Assembly: GCF_016403105.1 (NCBI RefSeq) | Contig: NZ_CP046155.1 | Coordinates: forward strand, 4,087,501 to 4,151,500 | DNA: 64,000 bases | Source of the DNA: Leptolyngbya sp. BL0902 | Lineage (GTDB): Bacteria > Cyanobacteriota > Cyanobacteriia > Phormidesmidales > Phormidesmidaceae | Reading direction: 5' to 3' | Part shown: piece by piece, positions 52,699 through 62,627 of the stretch | Numbering within the stretch: position 1 is the stretch's first letter | Layout of the letters: every line of letters starts with the position of its first letter | Program-made: the position numbers and the translations under genes | Notes under the pieces: generated by a model | Told to the model about the DNA's origin: nothing | Seen by the model: the letters and a program-made list of their open reading frames with translations, nothing else | Database searches by the model: none

Positions 52699-54447
52699 TC
52701 AGGGCCAGCGGGAGGCAATCGGCATTCGCCAGCCCATGCCAAAGGCGCGGTCGGTGACTTTGAGGACGGGGGGCGCTTGGCGGCGTTTGAATTCGGCCCT
52801 GGCGACCAGGCGCGTGACTCGATCCACCACGGCAGCATCGTGACCAGCGGCGACGATATCGGCGATGGATTCGTGGCGCTGTACCAAGCGTTCCAGGATG
52901 TCGTCCAGCACCTCGTAGGGCGGCAGGGAATCTTGATCCACCTGGCCCGGTTTTAGTTCGGCGCTGGGGGGTTTGGTGAGAATGTGGCTGGGAATAAAGC
53001 CCTGGGGAGCCTGACCTCGGAGATAGGCGAGGGCACCGAGGGGATCGTGATTGGGGTCAACAGATGGGGCACCTTGGCCCTGTTGATTTAGCCAGTGGCA
53101 GAGGGCATAGACGCGGGTTTTGGGCACATCGGCAATCACCGCTAGGCCACCGTTCATGTCGCCGTAGAGGGTGCAGTAGCCCACCGCCATTTCGGATTTA
53201 TTGCCCGTAGACAGCAGCAGATGGCCAAATTTGTTGGAAATCCCCATCAGCAAATTGCCCCGAATGCGGGACTGGATATTTTCCTCGGCAATGCCGGATT
53301 CGGTGTCGGCAAACAGCGGCTCTAGCACCTGGTCGTAGTCAGCCATCAGGGGGCCAATGGCCAGGGTGTGGTGAGGAAGGCCCAGGGTTTCGCAGAGGGC
53401 GAGGGCATCCGTCACCGAATGGTCGGAGCTGTAGGGGGAGGGCATCAGCACCGCCAACACCTGTTCTGGGCCGAGGGCCGCTGCCGCAATCGCCGCCACC
53501 AGGGCCGAATCTACCCCGCCGCTGAGACCGACGACCACCCGCCGAAAACCACACTTGCGGGCATAGTCTTGCACCCCCAGCACCAGGGCCAGCCAGAGGG
53601 CTTCGTTGTCATCGGCAGGCAAAGGGGCAACGGTTCCCGGCAGCAGGTCGGCCTTGGCGAGGTCATACTCCACCACCATCAGCCCCGGTTGGCAGGAGGA
53701 CAGCCGCGCCACCAGTTCCCCCTGGCGGTTCAGGGCCATGCTGGTGCCGTCAAAAATCAGGTCATCGTTGGCCCCCACCTGGTTGGCGTAGAGGATGGGG
53801 CAGCGGAACCGCGTGGCGCTGTGGGCCAGCATGGCGGCTCGTAGCTGGGGCTTTTGCACCGAAAAGGGCGAGGCCGACAGGTTAATCACCACGTCCACCC
53901 CCGCCTCGGCCAAATCCGCGATGGGGTTGCGGGGATAGCTGCGTCCGCCCCAAAATTCTTCGTCGTTCCACAGGTCTTCGCAGATGGTGACGCCGAGGTT
54001 CACGTCGCCTTCGGGGGTGCTCAGGGTAAAGCGGCTCGGCCCTGTTCCTGGCGCGAAATAGCGGTCTTCGTCGAACACATCGTAGGTGGGCAAAAGCTGC
54101 TTATGGAACACCTGCTGCACCCGCCCCCCTTGCAAAAGCGCCGTGCTGTTGAACAGGGGCTTTTCCCCCCGCTGGCGAGCCTTGGGGTTCTCCGCCGCAT
54201 AGCCCACCAGCACCGCCAATTCTGGGGGCAGTTCCGTGGCCAACGCCTCCAACCGCTGGGCCATCGCCGCAATGAAACCGGGCCGCAACAGCAAATCCCG
54301 GGGCGGATAGCCACAGAGCGCCAGTTCCGTTGTCACCAAGACCTGTGCCCCTTGCGCGTGGGCTTCCTGGGCGGCAGACACAATTTGCTGAGCATTGTGG
54401 GACAGGTCGCCGATGGTGGGATTGAGTTGGGCAATGGCGATTTTCAT
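52699..54447 (-). CDS. nadE: Glutamine-dependent NAD+ synthetase
   Basis: 582 residues, two domains. N-terminal nitrilase-like amidase: TTELALCGYPPRDL (Glu), FHKQLLPTYDVFDE (Lys), GVTICEDLWND (Cys). C-terminal synthetase: VVVGLSGGVDSALVAAIAA (P-loop of the ATP-pyrophosphatase) and SNKFGHLLLSTGNKSEMAVG. It makes NAD+ from deamido-NAD+, glutamine and ATP, the last step of NAD synthesis. Start MKIAIAQLNPTIGD. Confidence 0.96.
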   Translation of the reverse strand: MKIAIAQLNPTIGDLSHNAQQIVSAAQEAHAQGAQVLVTTELALCGYPPRDLLLRPGFIAAMAQRLEALATELPPELAVLVGYAAENPKARQRGEKPLFNSTALLQGGRVQQVFHKQLLPTYDVFDEDRYFAPGTGPSRFTLSTPEGDVNLGVTICEDLWNDEEFWGGRSYPRNPIADLAEAGVDVVINLSASPFSVQKPQLRAAMLAHSATRFRCPILYANQVGANDDLIFDGTSMALNRQGELVARLSSCQPGLMVVEYDLAKADLLPGTVAPLPADDNEALWLALVLGVQDYARKCGFRRVVVGLSGGVDSALVAAIAAAALGPEQVLAVLMPSPYSSDHSVTDALALCETLGLPHHTLAIGPLMADYDQVLEPLFADTESGIAEENIQSRIRGNLLMGISNKFGHLLLSTGNKSEMAVGYCTLYGDMNGGLAVIADVPKTRVYALCHWLNQQGQGAPSVDPNHDPLGALAYLRGQAPQGFIPSHILTKPPSAELKPGQVDQDSLPPYEVLDDILERLVQRHESIADIVAAGHDAAVVDRVTRLVARAEFKRRQAPPVLKVTDRAFGMGWRMPIASRWP

Positions 54448-54487
54448 GGGGGGATGGGGAGTTGGGAGTCGGGAGTGGGGAATCGGG
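54448..54487. repeat. Heptamer repeat upstream of nadE
   Basis: GGGGAGT, GGGAGTC, GGGAGTG and GGGAATC units in tandem, the same type that invades mutS2 at 273-347. Confidence 0.75.
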
Positions 54488-54566
54488 CGTAGGGTGCATA
54501 ACGCAAGGCGAGGCTAGCGCCCTAGCGTCAGCCATGCCTGAAAGGCTATACGCGAAGCCATGCACC
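54488..54566 (+). repeat. REP-like element between nadE and yjbQ
   Basis: GTAGGGTGCATAACGC at the left and GCCATGCACCAAC at the right, inverted ends of the dispersed family. Confidence 0.6.
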
Positions 54567-54740
54567 AACGGATCAATGGGGTCAATTCAAGGTTGAAGGG
54601 CATCATCCACCAATCGCCAACTTCTTTCAATCGCCGACTTCTTTTGGCATCAAGGGGCATGGCTTCACGCAGGAACCCTACAACTCTACGCCTCCAATGC
54701 CCTGAGGTTAGCCTGCTCCATCGACCTAGTTTCCATCGGC

Positions 54741-55178
54741 CTAGTACCCTGTGACATGAACGACAACCTCGCGGGTCGAGCCTCGTGCCCGGTGCTCCCA
54801 GAGGTAGAGCCCTTGCCAGGTGCCTAGGGCCAGCCGCCCCTGCATAATGGGGATGGTTTCGGAGGTATGGGTCAGCACCGTGCGAATGTGGGCGGGCATA
54901 TCGTCTGGGCCTTCGGTGCTGTGGCGATAGCCGTTGCCCTCCGGCACCAGGCGCGACAGAAAGGTTTCCAAATCCGCCAGCACATCGGGGTCGGCGTTTT
55001 CTTGAATAATCAAACTGGCCGAGGTGTGGCGCAAAAACACCGTACATAGGCCCGTCGTTATCCCCGAAGCCCGCACCACCTCCTGCACCTGGGACGTAAA
55101 CCGTAGGAGCGTTTTGCCCTGGCTGCGTAGGGTGAGCATCTGTTGATGGTGTCGAGTGATGGCGGTGTCAGCGGTCAT
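54741..55178 (-). CDS. yjbQ: YjbQ-family protein
   Basis: 145 residues, family UPF0047. Seen: QVQEVVRASGITTGLCTVFL, RHTSASLIIQENADPDVLAD and the HIRTVLTHTSETIPI zinc site. E. coli YjbQ has thiamine-phosphate synthase-like side activity; its physiological role is uncertain. It lies alone. Confidence 0.9.
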   Translation of the reverse strand: MTADTAITRHHQQMLTLRSQGKTLLRFTSQVQEVVRASGITTGLCTVFLRHTSASLIIQENADPDVLADLETFLSRLVPEGNGYRHSTEGPDDMPAHIRTVLTHTSETIPIMQGRLALGTWQGLYLWEHRARGSTREVVVHVTGY

Positions 55179-55237
55179 GGGTGGCCCTCCTGGTTGTCGC
55201 GGTATGGCTCTCGTCTATCTGGCTGGGCGAGGATCGA

Positions 55238-56059
55238 CTAGGAGGCGACCACATAGGAACTCACCTCACTAAAATCAGCCTGACTGAGTTTAGCGGGATC
55301 AATGAAAAAGTAGAAGAAGACCCCATCATCATCGGGGTGATCTAACTCTAGCAAAAGTTGTCCTTCGGCATTTTCCAAGGTTTCTGGCACATAGGAATGA
55401 ACTTCGGGATATCCTCCTACCTTCCCTCTGCCTTTCAGGGCCATGTGTTCAGATTGCTCATAGAACCACTCATAGTAGAATTCCTCCCATAGCGCCTCTA
55501 ATTCCGGGGGCTCATCCAGGGGGTGAAAGGTTGGAAATGTGGAGGTGCGATAATCAAAGAAAACATCCTGTTCAATGGAAAAACTCAGGCGATAAACCTG
55601 ATCATACCAATTATTGAAGCTACGCTCTTCGGCCAAGAAGCTAAAGTCGGTAATCAGAGTTTCTGGATCTTTAGAAAATTCAGGAAAGTATCGAATGTGG
55701 TGTTGCGTTTCCCCCCATTCCCCCATGGGGACAATGTATCCTGTGTAGAATTGCAGCAACCCTTGTTTGGGGAAATTAAACCCCTGAAGGTCGGGTACGT
55801 CTGCACAATCTATTTGCCCCAGGAACATGAGGAATCGATCCGTTTCGGGATCTTTGGGATAGTCCATCGTTTTGGGCAAATAGGGATATCCGCCTAGTTT
55901 GGTTGCCCAAGGAGGTAAAAGGTCTGAATCGGTGGCGCTATCAATCCAGCCTTCCGATTCGCAATCGAAGGCAATGTAGGGTAGAAGATTTTGTTCTAGG
56001 AAAGGCTTAACGGCGGAAAATTCGTCGGGGATTTTCGCGATCAATGGGGGGTCAATCAT
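55238..56059 (-). CDS. DUF1963 (YwqG-family) protein
   Basis: 273 residues from ATG 56059 (MIDPPLIAKIPDEFSAVKPF). Hallmarks: ATKLGGYPYLPKTMDYPKDP, FLMFLGQIDCADVPD and the GYPEVHSYVPETLENAEGQL ending with ELDHPDDDGVFFYFFIDPAK. The YwqG family is of unknown function, related to SMI1/KNR4-type proteins in toxin-immunity settings; no toxin gene is near it here. Confidence 0.87.
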   Translation of the reverse strand: MIDPPLIAKIPDEFSAVKPFLEQNLLPYIAFDCESEGWIDSATDSDLLPPWATKLGGYPYLPKTMDYPKDPETDRFLMFLGQIDCADVPDLQGFNFPKQGLLQFYTGYIVPMGEWGETQHHIRYFPEFSKDPETLITDFSFLAEERSFNNWYDQVYRLSFSIEQDVFFDYRTSTFPTFHPLDEPPELEALWEEFYYEWFYEQSEHMALKGRGKVGGYPEVHSYVPETLENAEGQLLLELDHPDDDGVFFYFFIDPAKLSQADFSEVSSYVVAS

Positions 56060-56196
56060 GGTTTCCTGCCCAGCGTTATTCTTTATGGTACCGATGATAG
56101 CCAATCTGAGGAAAACCTACCGTGTCCTATTCCGGCCAACGAGAGGGGCCGAGGGCGGTGACATAGTGGCTCACCCAGTGATCGATTCCGGCCATT

Positions 56197-57027
56197 TTAG
56201 GCCGTAGGAACCGATGGAGGAAGCCATTGGCTGAGAGTCGTCAGTTCTGGGATGGCGGTGAGGTTGTATTGCAGAGGCGTCATCGAAATGTAGCCGTCTT
56301 GGATGGCTTGGACATCCGTGGAGATGGCCAGAAGGTCGTCCCGTAGATGGGGCGGATAGGGCAACTGGGCGGCGGGGTCTTCGACGTCCTCTATAGCTTC
56401 TCCGGCCAGCCAGTAGTAGGTTTTGCCCCGTGGGTCGGTGCGTTTCGCGAATTGCTCGTGGTAGCGGCGGATGCCCTGGCGGGTGATTTTGGCCCCTTTG
56501 ATGTCGGTGGCGGGCAGATTGGGGACGTTGATATTCAGCAGCAGCGCCGGAGACAGGGGCAGATGGCCATCGGGGCCGAGCAAATCCCGCACAAAGGCGG
56601 CGGCCAGGTCGAAGTTGCCGCCGCTGTAGCTGGTGAGGCTGACGGCAATGGCGGGCATTCCTTCCAGCGTGCCTTCCATGGCGGCGGAGACGGTGCCGGA
56701 ATAGAGCACGTCCGTCCCTAGGTTGGCCCCGTGGTTAATGCCGGAGACCACCACATCGGGCGGGGTGTCCATCAGTGCCCCTAGGGCCAGCTTCACGCAG
56801 TCTGAGGGCGTGCCCGAACAGGCCCAGGCGTCGATGTCGGCGGGGTAAATCTCGGTGACGGGTTCGGCCCGCAGGGGCTTGTGCATGGTGAGGCCGTGGC
56901 CCGTAGCGGATCGCTCTCGGTCGGGGCACACCACCGTGACCCGATGCCCAGCGGCGGCGAGGGTTGTGGCGAGGGTGCGCACCCCCAGCGACAAAATGCC
57001 GTCATCGTTACTGACTAGGATGTTCAT
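56197..57027 (-). CDS. surE: 5'-nucleotidase SurE
   Basis: 276 residues from ATG 57027 ([10 protein letters not shown], the metal-binding N-terminus). [20 protein letters not shown] and [20 protein letters not shown] are family motifs. It removes phosphate from nucleoside 5'-monophosphates. The longer frame from 57117 is ruled out by the strict N-terminal motif. It is divergent from pheS with 77 bp between. Confidence 0.96.
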   Translation of the reverse strand: MNILVSNDDGILSLGVRTLATTLAAAGHRVTVVCPDRERSATGHGLTMHKPLRAEPVTEIYPADIDAWACSGTPSDCVKLALGALMDTPPDVVVSGINHGANLGTDVLYSGTVSAAMEGTLEGMPAIAVSLTSYSGGNFDLAAAFVRDLLGPDGHLPLSPALLLNINVPNLPATDIKGAKITRQGIRRYHEQFAKRTDPRGKTYYWLAGEAIEDVEDPAAQLPYPPHLRDDLLAISTDVQAIQDGYISMTPLQYNLTAIPELTTLSQWLPPSVPTA

Positions 57028-57104
57028 GCAGTTGACCCATACCCCATTAAAATAGTCAAAGCTTAGCCATCTTTGTACTATAGTCCCGCACCGCGTAACC
57101 CAGG

Positions 57105-58106
57105 ATGACCACTGCACCCACCAGCCTAGAATCGGATTTGATGGCGCTAAAAGCCGCCGCCCAGGAGGCCATTGCCGCCGCCGCCACCCTCGACGACCTG
57201 GAGCAGTTGCGGGTGGGCTATTTGGGCAAAAAGGGGCAGTTGTCTAAGGTGTTGGGCGGCATGGGCAAACTGTCCGCCGAGGATCGCCCCCGCATTGGGG
57301 CCTTGGCCAACGAGGTGAAGGATCTGATTCAAGGCCAGCTAGAGCAGTCTAAAACCGCCCTGGAAATGGCGAAACTGGAAGCCCAACTGGCGACCGAAAC
57401 CCTGGATGTCACCATGCCGGGGGTGTTTTGGCCCCAGGGGCGGGTGCATCCCATCAACAGCATCATCGACCGCATTGTGGATATTTTTGTGGGACTGGGC
57501 TACACCGTCGCCGATGGCCCGGAAATTGAAAACGACTACTACAACTTCGAGGCGCTGAATTTTCTGCCCGACCACCCCGCCCGCGACATGCAGGACACCC
57601 TCTACCTGCCCAACGGCGACCTGATGCGGACGCACACCTCCAACACGCAAATTCGCTACATGCAAAGCCATGAACCGCCCCTGCGGGCCGTGGCTATTGG
57701 CCGCTGCTATCGCCGCGACACCGTAGACGCCACCCACGCTGCCGTCTTCCACCAGATCGAATTCTTCGCGGTAGACAAAAACATCACCTTCACCGACCTG
57801 CGCGGCACCATCAAAGTGTTTTTGGAAGCCCTCTATGGCGACCTGCCCGTGCGCTTCCGCCCCAGCTATTTCCCCTTTACGGAACCCTCCGCCGAGGTGG
57901 ATGTGCAGTGGCAGGGGCAATGGCTAGAGGTGCTGGGCTGCGGCATGATCGACCCCAACGTGCTCAAAGCCGTGGGCTACGACCCCGATGTCTACACGGG
58001 GTTTGCCGCTGGCCTAGGGGTCGAGCGCCTCGCCATGGTGCAGCACCAAATCGACGATATCCGCCGCCTGTATTCCAGCGATCTGCGCTTCCTGCGGCAG
58101 TTTTAA
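57105..58106 (+). CDS. pheS: Phenylalanyl-tRNA synthetase alpha subunit
   Basis: 333 residues. N-terminal coiled coil, then the class II core: [20 protein letters not shown] (motif 1), [20 protein letters not shown] and [20 protein letters not shown] (motif 2), and [20 protein letters not shown] (motif 3). It forms an alpha2beta2 enzyme with PheT, which is not in the window, so the two genes are separated as in other cyanobacteria. Confidence 0.96.
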   Translation: MTTAPTSLESDLMALKAAAQEAIAAAATLDDLEQLRVGYLGKKGQLSKVLGGMGKLSAEDRPRIGALANEVKDLIQGQLEQSKTALEMAKLEAQLATETLDVTMPGVFWPQGRVHPINSIIDRIVDIFVGLGYTVADGPEIENDYYNFEALNFLPDHPARDMQDTLYLPNGDLMRTHTSNTQIRYMQSHEPPLRAVAIGRCYRRDTVDATHAAVFHQIEFFAVDKNITFTDLRGTIKVFLEALYGDLPVRFRPSYFPFTEPSAEVDVQWQGQWLEVLGCGMIDPNVLKAVGYDPDVYTGFAAGLGVERLAMVQHQIDDIRRLYSSDLRFLRQF

Positions 58107-58395
58107 GGGGGGGCAACTCAGGCGAGTTCCCGCCAACATTCGACCGAGCGAAAATAACCGTTCAATGGATATTAAAAATCCTGCGCTACGAGATGATATC
58201 TACCAAATCGTGCAGTCTCTTTTGGGTAACGTTTGATAAATTCTCCAACCGGGTTCAAGTCGCCCAAGCGTAACAAACTATGACGGCTTCGTTGCGGTCT
58301 ACAAACCTGTGCAACGTTTCTGGGCAGGGGGTTCCGTCTAGGGGAACTTACTGATAGAACAGGAACACCAGTCATTTTCGGCGGGTGGTCTTGCC

Positions 58396-59304
58396 ATGGT
58401 CAAGTCTTCGCTCAACCCGTTTCAGCAGCGGCGTCAGGGGGATGTTCCAACCCATCACACCGCCCAGTTGGCCCTAGCAGTCGCCGATGAGGTCTACCTG
58501 CGGGCGTTATTAACCGATAGCCTGCCCACCCTCGCCCAACCCTACGAAATTGGGGCGATCAGCATTCAGGTGGGGGTGCCACTACGGGATCATCCCCAGT
58601 ACAGCATCGATGGCGTCCTCACCTTCGAGCATATTCACTGCGTCCTAGCGGGGTCTGGGCCGGAGGTGCCGCCCCTGCCGGAATTTCACACCCACACCGA
58701 GTACCAGTCCGTTACCCACTGCCATTCCGACCTTGCCACCCTAGCCGAAAATGTCGCCCCCTCCGAGGCCGTGAACCTCTTGGCGCGGGCCGGATTCGAC
58801 GCTGACCACATCCGCCAAATTCTGCAACTTCCCTCCCAGGCTTGGCACCATTCCTGGTGGTATGCCCTTGGCCCAGAGGGCTTTTTGACCGTGCCCTTCC
58901 AGCGCCACATCCGCAGCCGTTGCTTTGCCGATGGCACCTTCACCCTGCAATTCAAGGACGACTACGCCCAGGATCGGCCCCACGGGTTCCGCAGCCAGTC
59001 CCAGGCGGTTCCGGTGATGGTACACCAAGACAGCCTCAGCTTTGGCGAAAACCTCACCCGCCTCAACCGCGCCCGCCGCGAACTGAACGGTTCCCAAGCA
59101 CTACTCATCGCCCCCGATCTGACAGAACTCGAAATTGAAGGCTACCTTCGCCAAAACGTCAGCCTCAGCAATCCACGCGGGTTGCAGCGATCCCTCACCG
59201 CCCACTGCCGCCTCTGCCACCGAGACCTCTGCCCCCTCCACGGCGTCGATTCTTCCCCGGTGATGGCCTGCCGATCCTTCCTCCCGGCAGAAGCGGTGAT
59301 TTGA
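58396..59304 (+). CDS. Unknown protein with C-terminal Cys/His cluster
   Basis: 302 residues, no family recognised. The C-terminus has a dense metal-binding pattern, CRLCHRDLCPLHG, plus nearby VMACRSF; N-terminal half has HTHTEYQSVTHCHSD. No signal peptide is seen. It could bind zinc or an Fe-S cluster. The gene is GC-rich like the chromosome core. Confidence 0.65.
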   Translation: MVKSSLNPFQQRRQGDVPTHHTAQLALAVADEVYLRALLTDSLPTLAQPYEIGAISIQVGVPLRDHPQYSIDGVLTFEHIHCVLAGSGPEVPPLPEFHTHTEYQSVTHCHSDLATLAENVAPSEAVNLLARAGFDADHIRQILQLPSQAWHHSWWYALGPEGFLTVPFQRHIRSRCFADGTFTLQFKDDYAQDRPHGFRSQSQAVPVMVHQDSLSFGENLTRLNRARRELNGSQALLIAPDLTELEIEGYLRQNVSLSNPRGLQRSLTAHCRLCHRDLCPLHGVDSSPVMACRSFLPAEAVI

Positions 59305-59355
59305 CCGCTTAGGAAAAGCCTAGAAAATGACAATCAACACGGTTCTTCTCAGATG

Positions 59356-59664
59356 CTAGGGCTCGTCCGTGGGTAGATTTTTGCGCCAAGCAGAAGGCTG
59401 TCGATGAAGATGCATAATCGAAATGATGATAACCATCTCACCGTCAAGGGTATAGATGATGCCGTAGGGAAACCGTCTCAATCGACAGCGACGAACGTCC
59501 TGATCCAGCACTTGCCACGCTTTTGGATTTGCCACAATGCGTTGAATTGTGGCCTCCAGTTCATCTAGAAATTCACGGCCTAGATCGGGGCGATTGGACT
59601 CGTAAAATCGAGACGCCATCTCTGCTTCCACGAGGGCAGGCGTCAAAAAGCGATAGGGCTTCAC
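59356..59664 (-). CDS. ParE/RelE-family toxin (second module)
   Basis: 102 residues. EAEMASRFYESNRPDLGREF, IQRIVANPKAWQVLDQDVRR and CRLRRFPYGIIYTLDGEMVI, ending HLHRQPSAWRKNL, show the ParE/RelE fold with the conserved basic residues. It overlaps its antitoxin by 4 bp. It is related to, but distinct from, the toxin at 5029-5328. Confidence 0.9.
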   Translation of the reverse strand: MKPYRFLTPALVEAEMASRFYESNRPDLGREFLDELEATIQRIVANPKAWQVLDQDVRRCRLRRFPYGIIYTLDGEMVIIISIMHLHRQPSAWRKNLPTDEP

Positions 59665-59888
59665 CGGGAGAGTCTTTCCTTTAAGTCTGACAGCGACCGC
59701 TCACCGTCCACCGCTTCGATGTCACCTTGGCGGTAGGCACGAAGCCGATCCTGAGACTCCTCTAACCAAGCTTGATCGATAGCCCCTTGATCCGAGGAAT
59801 CGAGACTTTGCCAGAGAGCATCAATCAACTGGGCTCGCTCAAAGGGAGAGAGCTTGAGGGCTTCTTCGATTAGCAAAATGCCGTCCAT
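59661..59888 (-). CDS. Addiction-module antitoxin (second module)
   Basis: 75 residues (MDGILLIEEALKLSPFERAQ...), same family as the antitoxin at 4805-5032, and it precedes its toxin with a 4-bp overlap. An upstream extension to 60158 crosses the tldD end and is not supported. Confidence 0.86.
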   Translation of the reverse strand: MDGILLIEEALKLSPFERAQLIDALWQSLDSSDQGAIDQAWLEESQDRLRAYRQGDIEAVDGERSLSDLKERLSR

Positions 59889-59973
59889 GTTGAAAAATGC
59901 GACTCCCAACAAAACTGTAGAGGTAAAAATGGGGGATTGCGTCAGCCCCAAGCGCGAGGATTGAACGCCAGCC

Positions 59974-61377
59974 TTACCACTCCTCCGCTTCGCCACCCAC
60001 GACCACGTTTTTGATGCGCAGACTGGGGCCACCGCAGCCCACGGGCAGACCATTTTGCCCTCCCTTGCCGCAGCCGCCGGATTCGTCCCAATAAAAGTCA
60101 TCGCCGATGGCCACAATATCCGCCAAGGTGCGAAACACATTGCCCGACAGGGTGACATCCCGCACGGGTTCCGCCAGTTCGCCGTTGCGAATCATCCAGG
60201 CTTCCCCGGCGGTGAAGGTGAACATTTCGCCGTTGGTCATCCCCTCCAGCCAGTTGCGGGCATAGACGCCTTCCTTGATGTCGGCAAACAGGTCGTTGAC
60301 GGGGGTGGTGCCGCGCTCAATCCAGGTGTTGGTCATCCGCACCAGGGGCGAGTAGTGGTAGTTGAGGCAGCGGGCGTTTCCGGTGGGTGCTTCGCCCAGT
60401 TTGCCAGCGGTTTCGCGGGAATGCAGCCGCCCCACCAACACACCGTCTTGGATCAGTTGGGTGGTGGTGGCGGGGGTGCCTTCGTCGTCGTAGAAATAGC
60501 TGCCCCGATGGCCTTGGGGGGAGGCTCCGTCAAAAATTTGCAGTGCCTCTGGGCCAAACCGACGGCCCATGCTCATGGCCTCCAGCAGGTCGGGGTTTTC
60601 GTAGGCCATGTCGGCCTCGGAGAGGTGGCCAAAGGCTTCGTGGACAAACAGCCCGCTCAAAATCGGGTCAATCACCACTTCGTAGGCGGCTCCGCGCACG
60701 GTGGGTAAATCCAGGGCATCCACGGCACGTTTGGCGGAGGCCATTACCTGTTGATCCAGCCCCTCCAAATCCTCGTAGGCGCGGCGAGATCCGGTGGTTT
60801 CGCGCCCGGTTTGCACCTGATCCCCATCGCGGGCGGTGGCGGCAAAACGCATTTCCATATCCGACCACGCCTGATCGATGTGGCTGCCCTCGGACGTGAC
60901 CAGCAGCACCCGCTGGGTAATGTCGCCGTAGCGAACGGAGGTGGTGGCAATGCGGTCGTCGATGCTCTGCAACAGGTCGGCGTAGTGGCGACAGAGGTCT
61001 TTTTTGCGGGCCAGGGAAATGTGGCGGGGGTCGGTGCCCGTCAGGGGGAGACGTTGCACCACCTGCACCGGATCCACCGGAGCCAGCAGAGTTTCGTCTT
61101 GGCCGACCATCCGCGCCGCCGACACCGCATCCTCCACCTGGGCCGCGAGTTCAGCTAAATCGTTAAAACTGGCAAAGCCCCAGCCGCCTTTGTAGCAGGC
61201 CCGCACATGGCCCCCAATCGCCAAGCCCTCGCTGAGGGTTTCGATGGTGCCGCCGCGCAGAAAAATATCGGTGCCCTCCGATTGCTCTAGGCGGATGGCC
61301 AGGTAATCGACCCGTTTGCCCCAGGTGGCGCAAAGCTCGTCTAGGCAGGTCTTAGCGTCATCGATGGAAAATGCCAT
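59974..61377 (-). CDS. tldD: TldD/PmbA-family metalloprotease, TldD type
   Basis: 467 residues. The HExxH-type site appears in LFVHEAFGHLSEADMAYENP, with the later GGCGKGGQNGLPVGCGGPSL cysteine-rich region characteristic of TldD. The family degrades modified peptides and CcdA-like antitoxins, usually with TldE/PmbA, which is not in this window. It is downstream of marC. Confidence 0.94.
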   Translation of the reverse strand: MAFSIDDAKTCLDELCATWGKRVDYLAIRLEQSEGTDIFLRGGTIETLSEGLAIGGHVRACYKGGWGFASFNDLAELAAQVEDAVSAARMVGQDETLLAPVDPVQVVQRLPLTGTDPRHISLARKKDLCRHYADLLQSIDDRIATTSVRYGDITQRVLLVTSEGSHIDQAWSDMEMRFAATARDGDQVQTGRETTGSRRAYEDLEGLDQQVMASAKRAVDALDLPTVRGAAYEVVIDPILSGLFVHEAFGHLSEADMAYENPDLLEAMSMGRRFGPEALQIFDGASPQGHRGSYFYDDEGTPATTTQLIQDGVLVGRLHSRETAGKLGEAPTGNARCLNYHYSPLVRMTNTWIERGTTPVNDLFADIKEGVYARNWLEGMTNGEMFTFTAGEAWMIRNGELAEPVRDVTLSGNVFRTLADIVAIGDDFYWDESGGCGKGGQNGLPVGCGGPSLRIKNVVVGGEAEEW

Positions 61378-61461
61378 GGCGTTAGGGAATCGAAAGCCTG
61401 CCTTACTGTAGCACTGGGCTGGCCTCTCCCAACCCTGGCTTACCGGGTTATTCGTCCCGAT

Positions 61462-62118
61462 TTAGCTATCCAATCCAAAGGCTTGGGCCGGGGGCAGTTG
61501 CAGCAGAATTAGCAGGCCATCCAGCATATATTGCACCGCCAAAGCTGCCAGCAAAACCCCCAAAACTCGCGTCACCACATTAATCCCAATTTGGCCTAAG
61601 ACCTTAGCAAGCGGTCGAGATAAAAGCAGAAAAATATAGCACAGCAAAATGACCACTGCCGCCGCCGCCAATACCACACTCAACCCTAGGTAATAGTTGG
61701 TGGATTCGCGTGAGAGCACTAAGATACTCGCCAAGCTGCCGGGGCCAGCAATCAGCGGAATGGCCAAAGGAAACACACTCACATCCTGGCGCGATTCGGC
61801 TTCCTTGGCTTCGGCCTGGGTTTCGCGTTCTTGGTGGACAAAAATCATATCTAAGGCAATTTTAAACAGCAGCACTCCTGCCGCAATTTGAAAGGCTTGC
61901 AGGCTGATGCCGAGGTTGTGCAGCACGTAGGCTCCTGCCAACCCAAAGGCGAGCAAAATGATTGCCGATACCACCACCGCCCGAATCGCAATTTGTGATT
62001 GCTCCTCCTCGGATCGGTCGTGCACAAGGGCTAGGTAGAGCGGCACTAGACCCACCGGATCAATCACAACAAAGAGGGTGAGAAATGCCTTGGCAAACAG
62101 CGGCAGAATAATCGGCAT
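61462..62118 (-). CDS. MarC-family membrane protein
   Basis: 218 residues with six membrane helices. Signature: FLTLFVVIDPVGLVPLYLAL and VSVFPLAIPLIAGPGSLASI. MarC proteins were once linked to multidrug resistance, but that role is disputed. It is followed by tldD (84 bp). Confidence 0.9.
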   Translation of the reverse strand: MPIILPLFAKAFLTLFVVIDPVGLVPLYLALVHDRSEEEQSQIAIRAVVVSAIILLAFGLAGAYVLHNLGISLQAFQIAAGVLLFKIALDMIFVHQERETQAEAKEAESRQDVSVFPLAIPLIAGPGSLASILVLSRESTNYYLGLSVVLAAAAVVILLCYIFLLLSRPLAKVLGQIGINVVTRVLGVLLAALAVQYMLDGLLILLQLPPAQAFGLDS

Positions 62119-62164
62119 GGTAGCAGCACAACAACTGCCTTAAATGTATAGCGAATTTGAGCTA

Positions 62165-62208
62165 AAAGACAAAAGAACAGCCCCAACCCTGAAATCAGAG
62201 TCGGAGCT
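62165..62208 (-). terminator. Terminator of a minus-strand transcript
   Basis: Minus-strand RNA pairs AGCUCCGACUCUG with CAGGGUUGGGGCU (about 13 bp, four G-U pairs) followed by UUCUUUUGUCUUUUA. The wobble pairs are possible only on the minus strand, so the DNA upstream (62210 to 63014) is probably transcribed from the minus strand. Confidence 0.65.
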
Positions 62209-62345
62209 ATTCTACAAACTAGACGGAAATCAAACGAAAATGAGTTGAACGAAATCGAAACAATGAAAGTGAACCACTGAGGATCTCAGCAGTGCCCAGA
62301 CCAGCTACTTAGGAATGCCTTCTCACATAGAGACTGATACTTTAG

Positions 62346-62524
62346 AGATGGGTCGATACCGTCGTGAAGAGATGGTTACGTTTCTAGGTATCTAATGCAG
62401 GGCTCTCTATCAGGCTAGGGGTAGAAACATCAGTAGCGTGAAGTAGGGCAGGGCTGACGTTGAAGCTATAGACTGAGATGTATCCGAAGTAACAACCTCC
62501 TGAAATCAAGAAGACTGAACTTTT
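62346..62524 (-). ncRNA. Candidate structured RNA, copy 1
   Basis: About 179 bp aligning with 62628-62801. Shared blocks: AGATGGGTCGATACCGTCGT, GGTATCTAATGCAG, ACAACCTCCT and GACTGAACT. In minus-strand RNA the 5' GUUAC/UUC and 3' GAA/GUAAC pieces can close a long-range stem. No convincing protein. The hairpin terminator at 62165-62208 follows. Confidence 0.5.
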
Positions 62525-62627
62525 CAACCATGAACAAAGGCGGTCTATCTCTTCAAGAGAAAAGATGTATCTACAGCCTTCCCAATGCCATGTGAGGGAT
62601 TTCCTCAAATAGGTTTCAACTAAGTAA

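Noticed and set aside
62384-62608. 74-codon minus-strand frame over the tandem elements
   Set aside because: It runs across the boundary of one repeat copy and the other copy has no matching frame, so structured RNA fits better.
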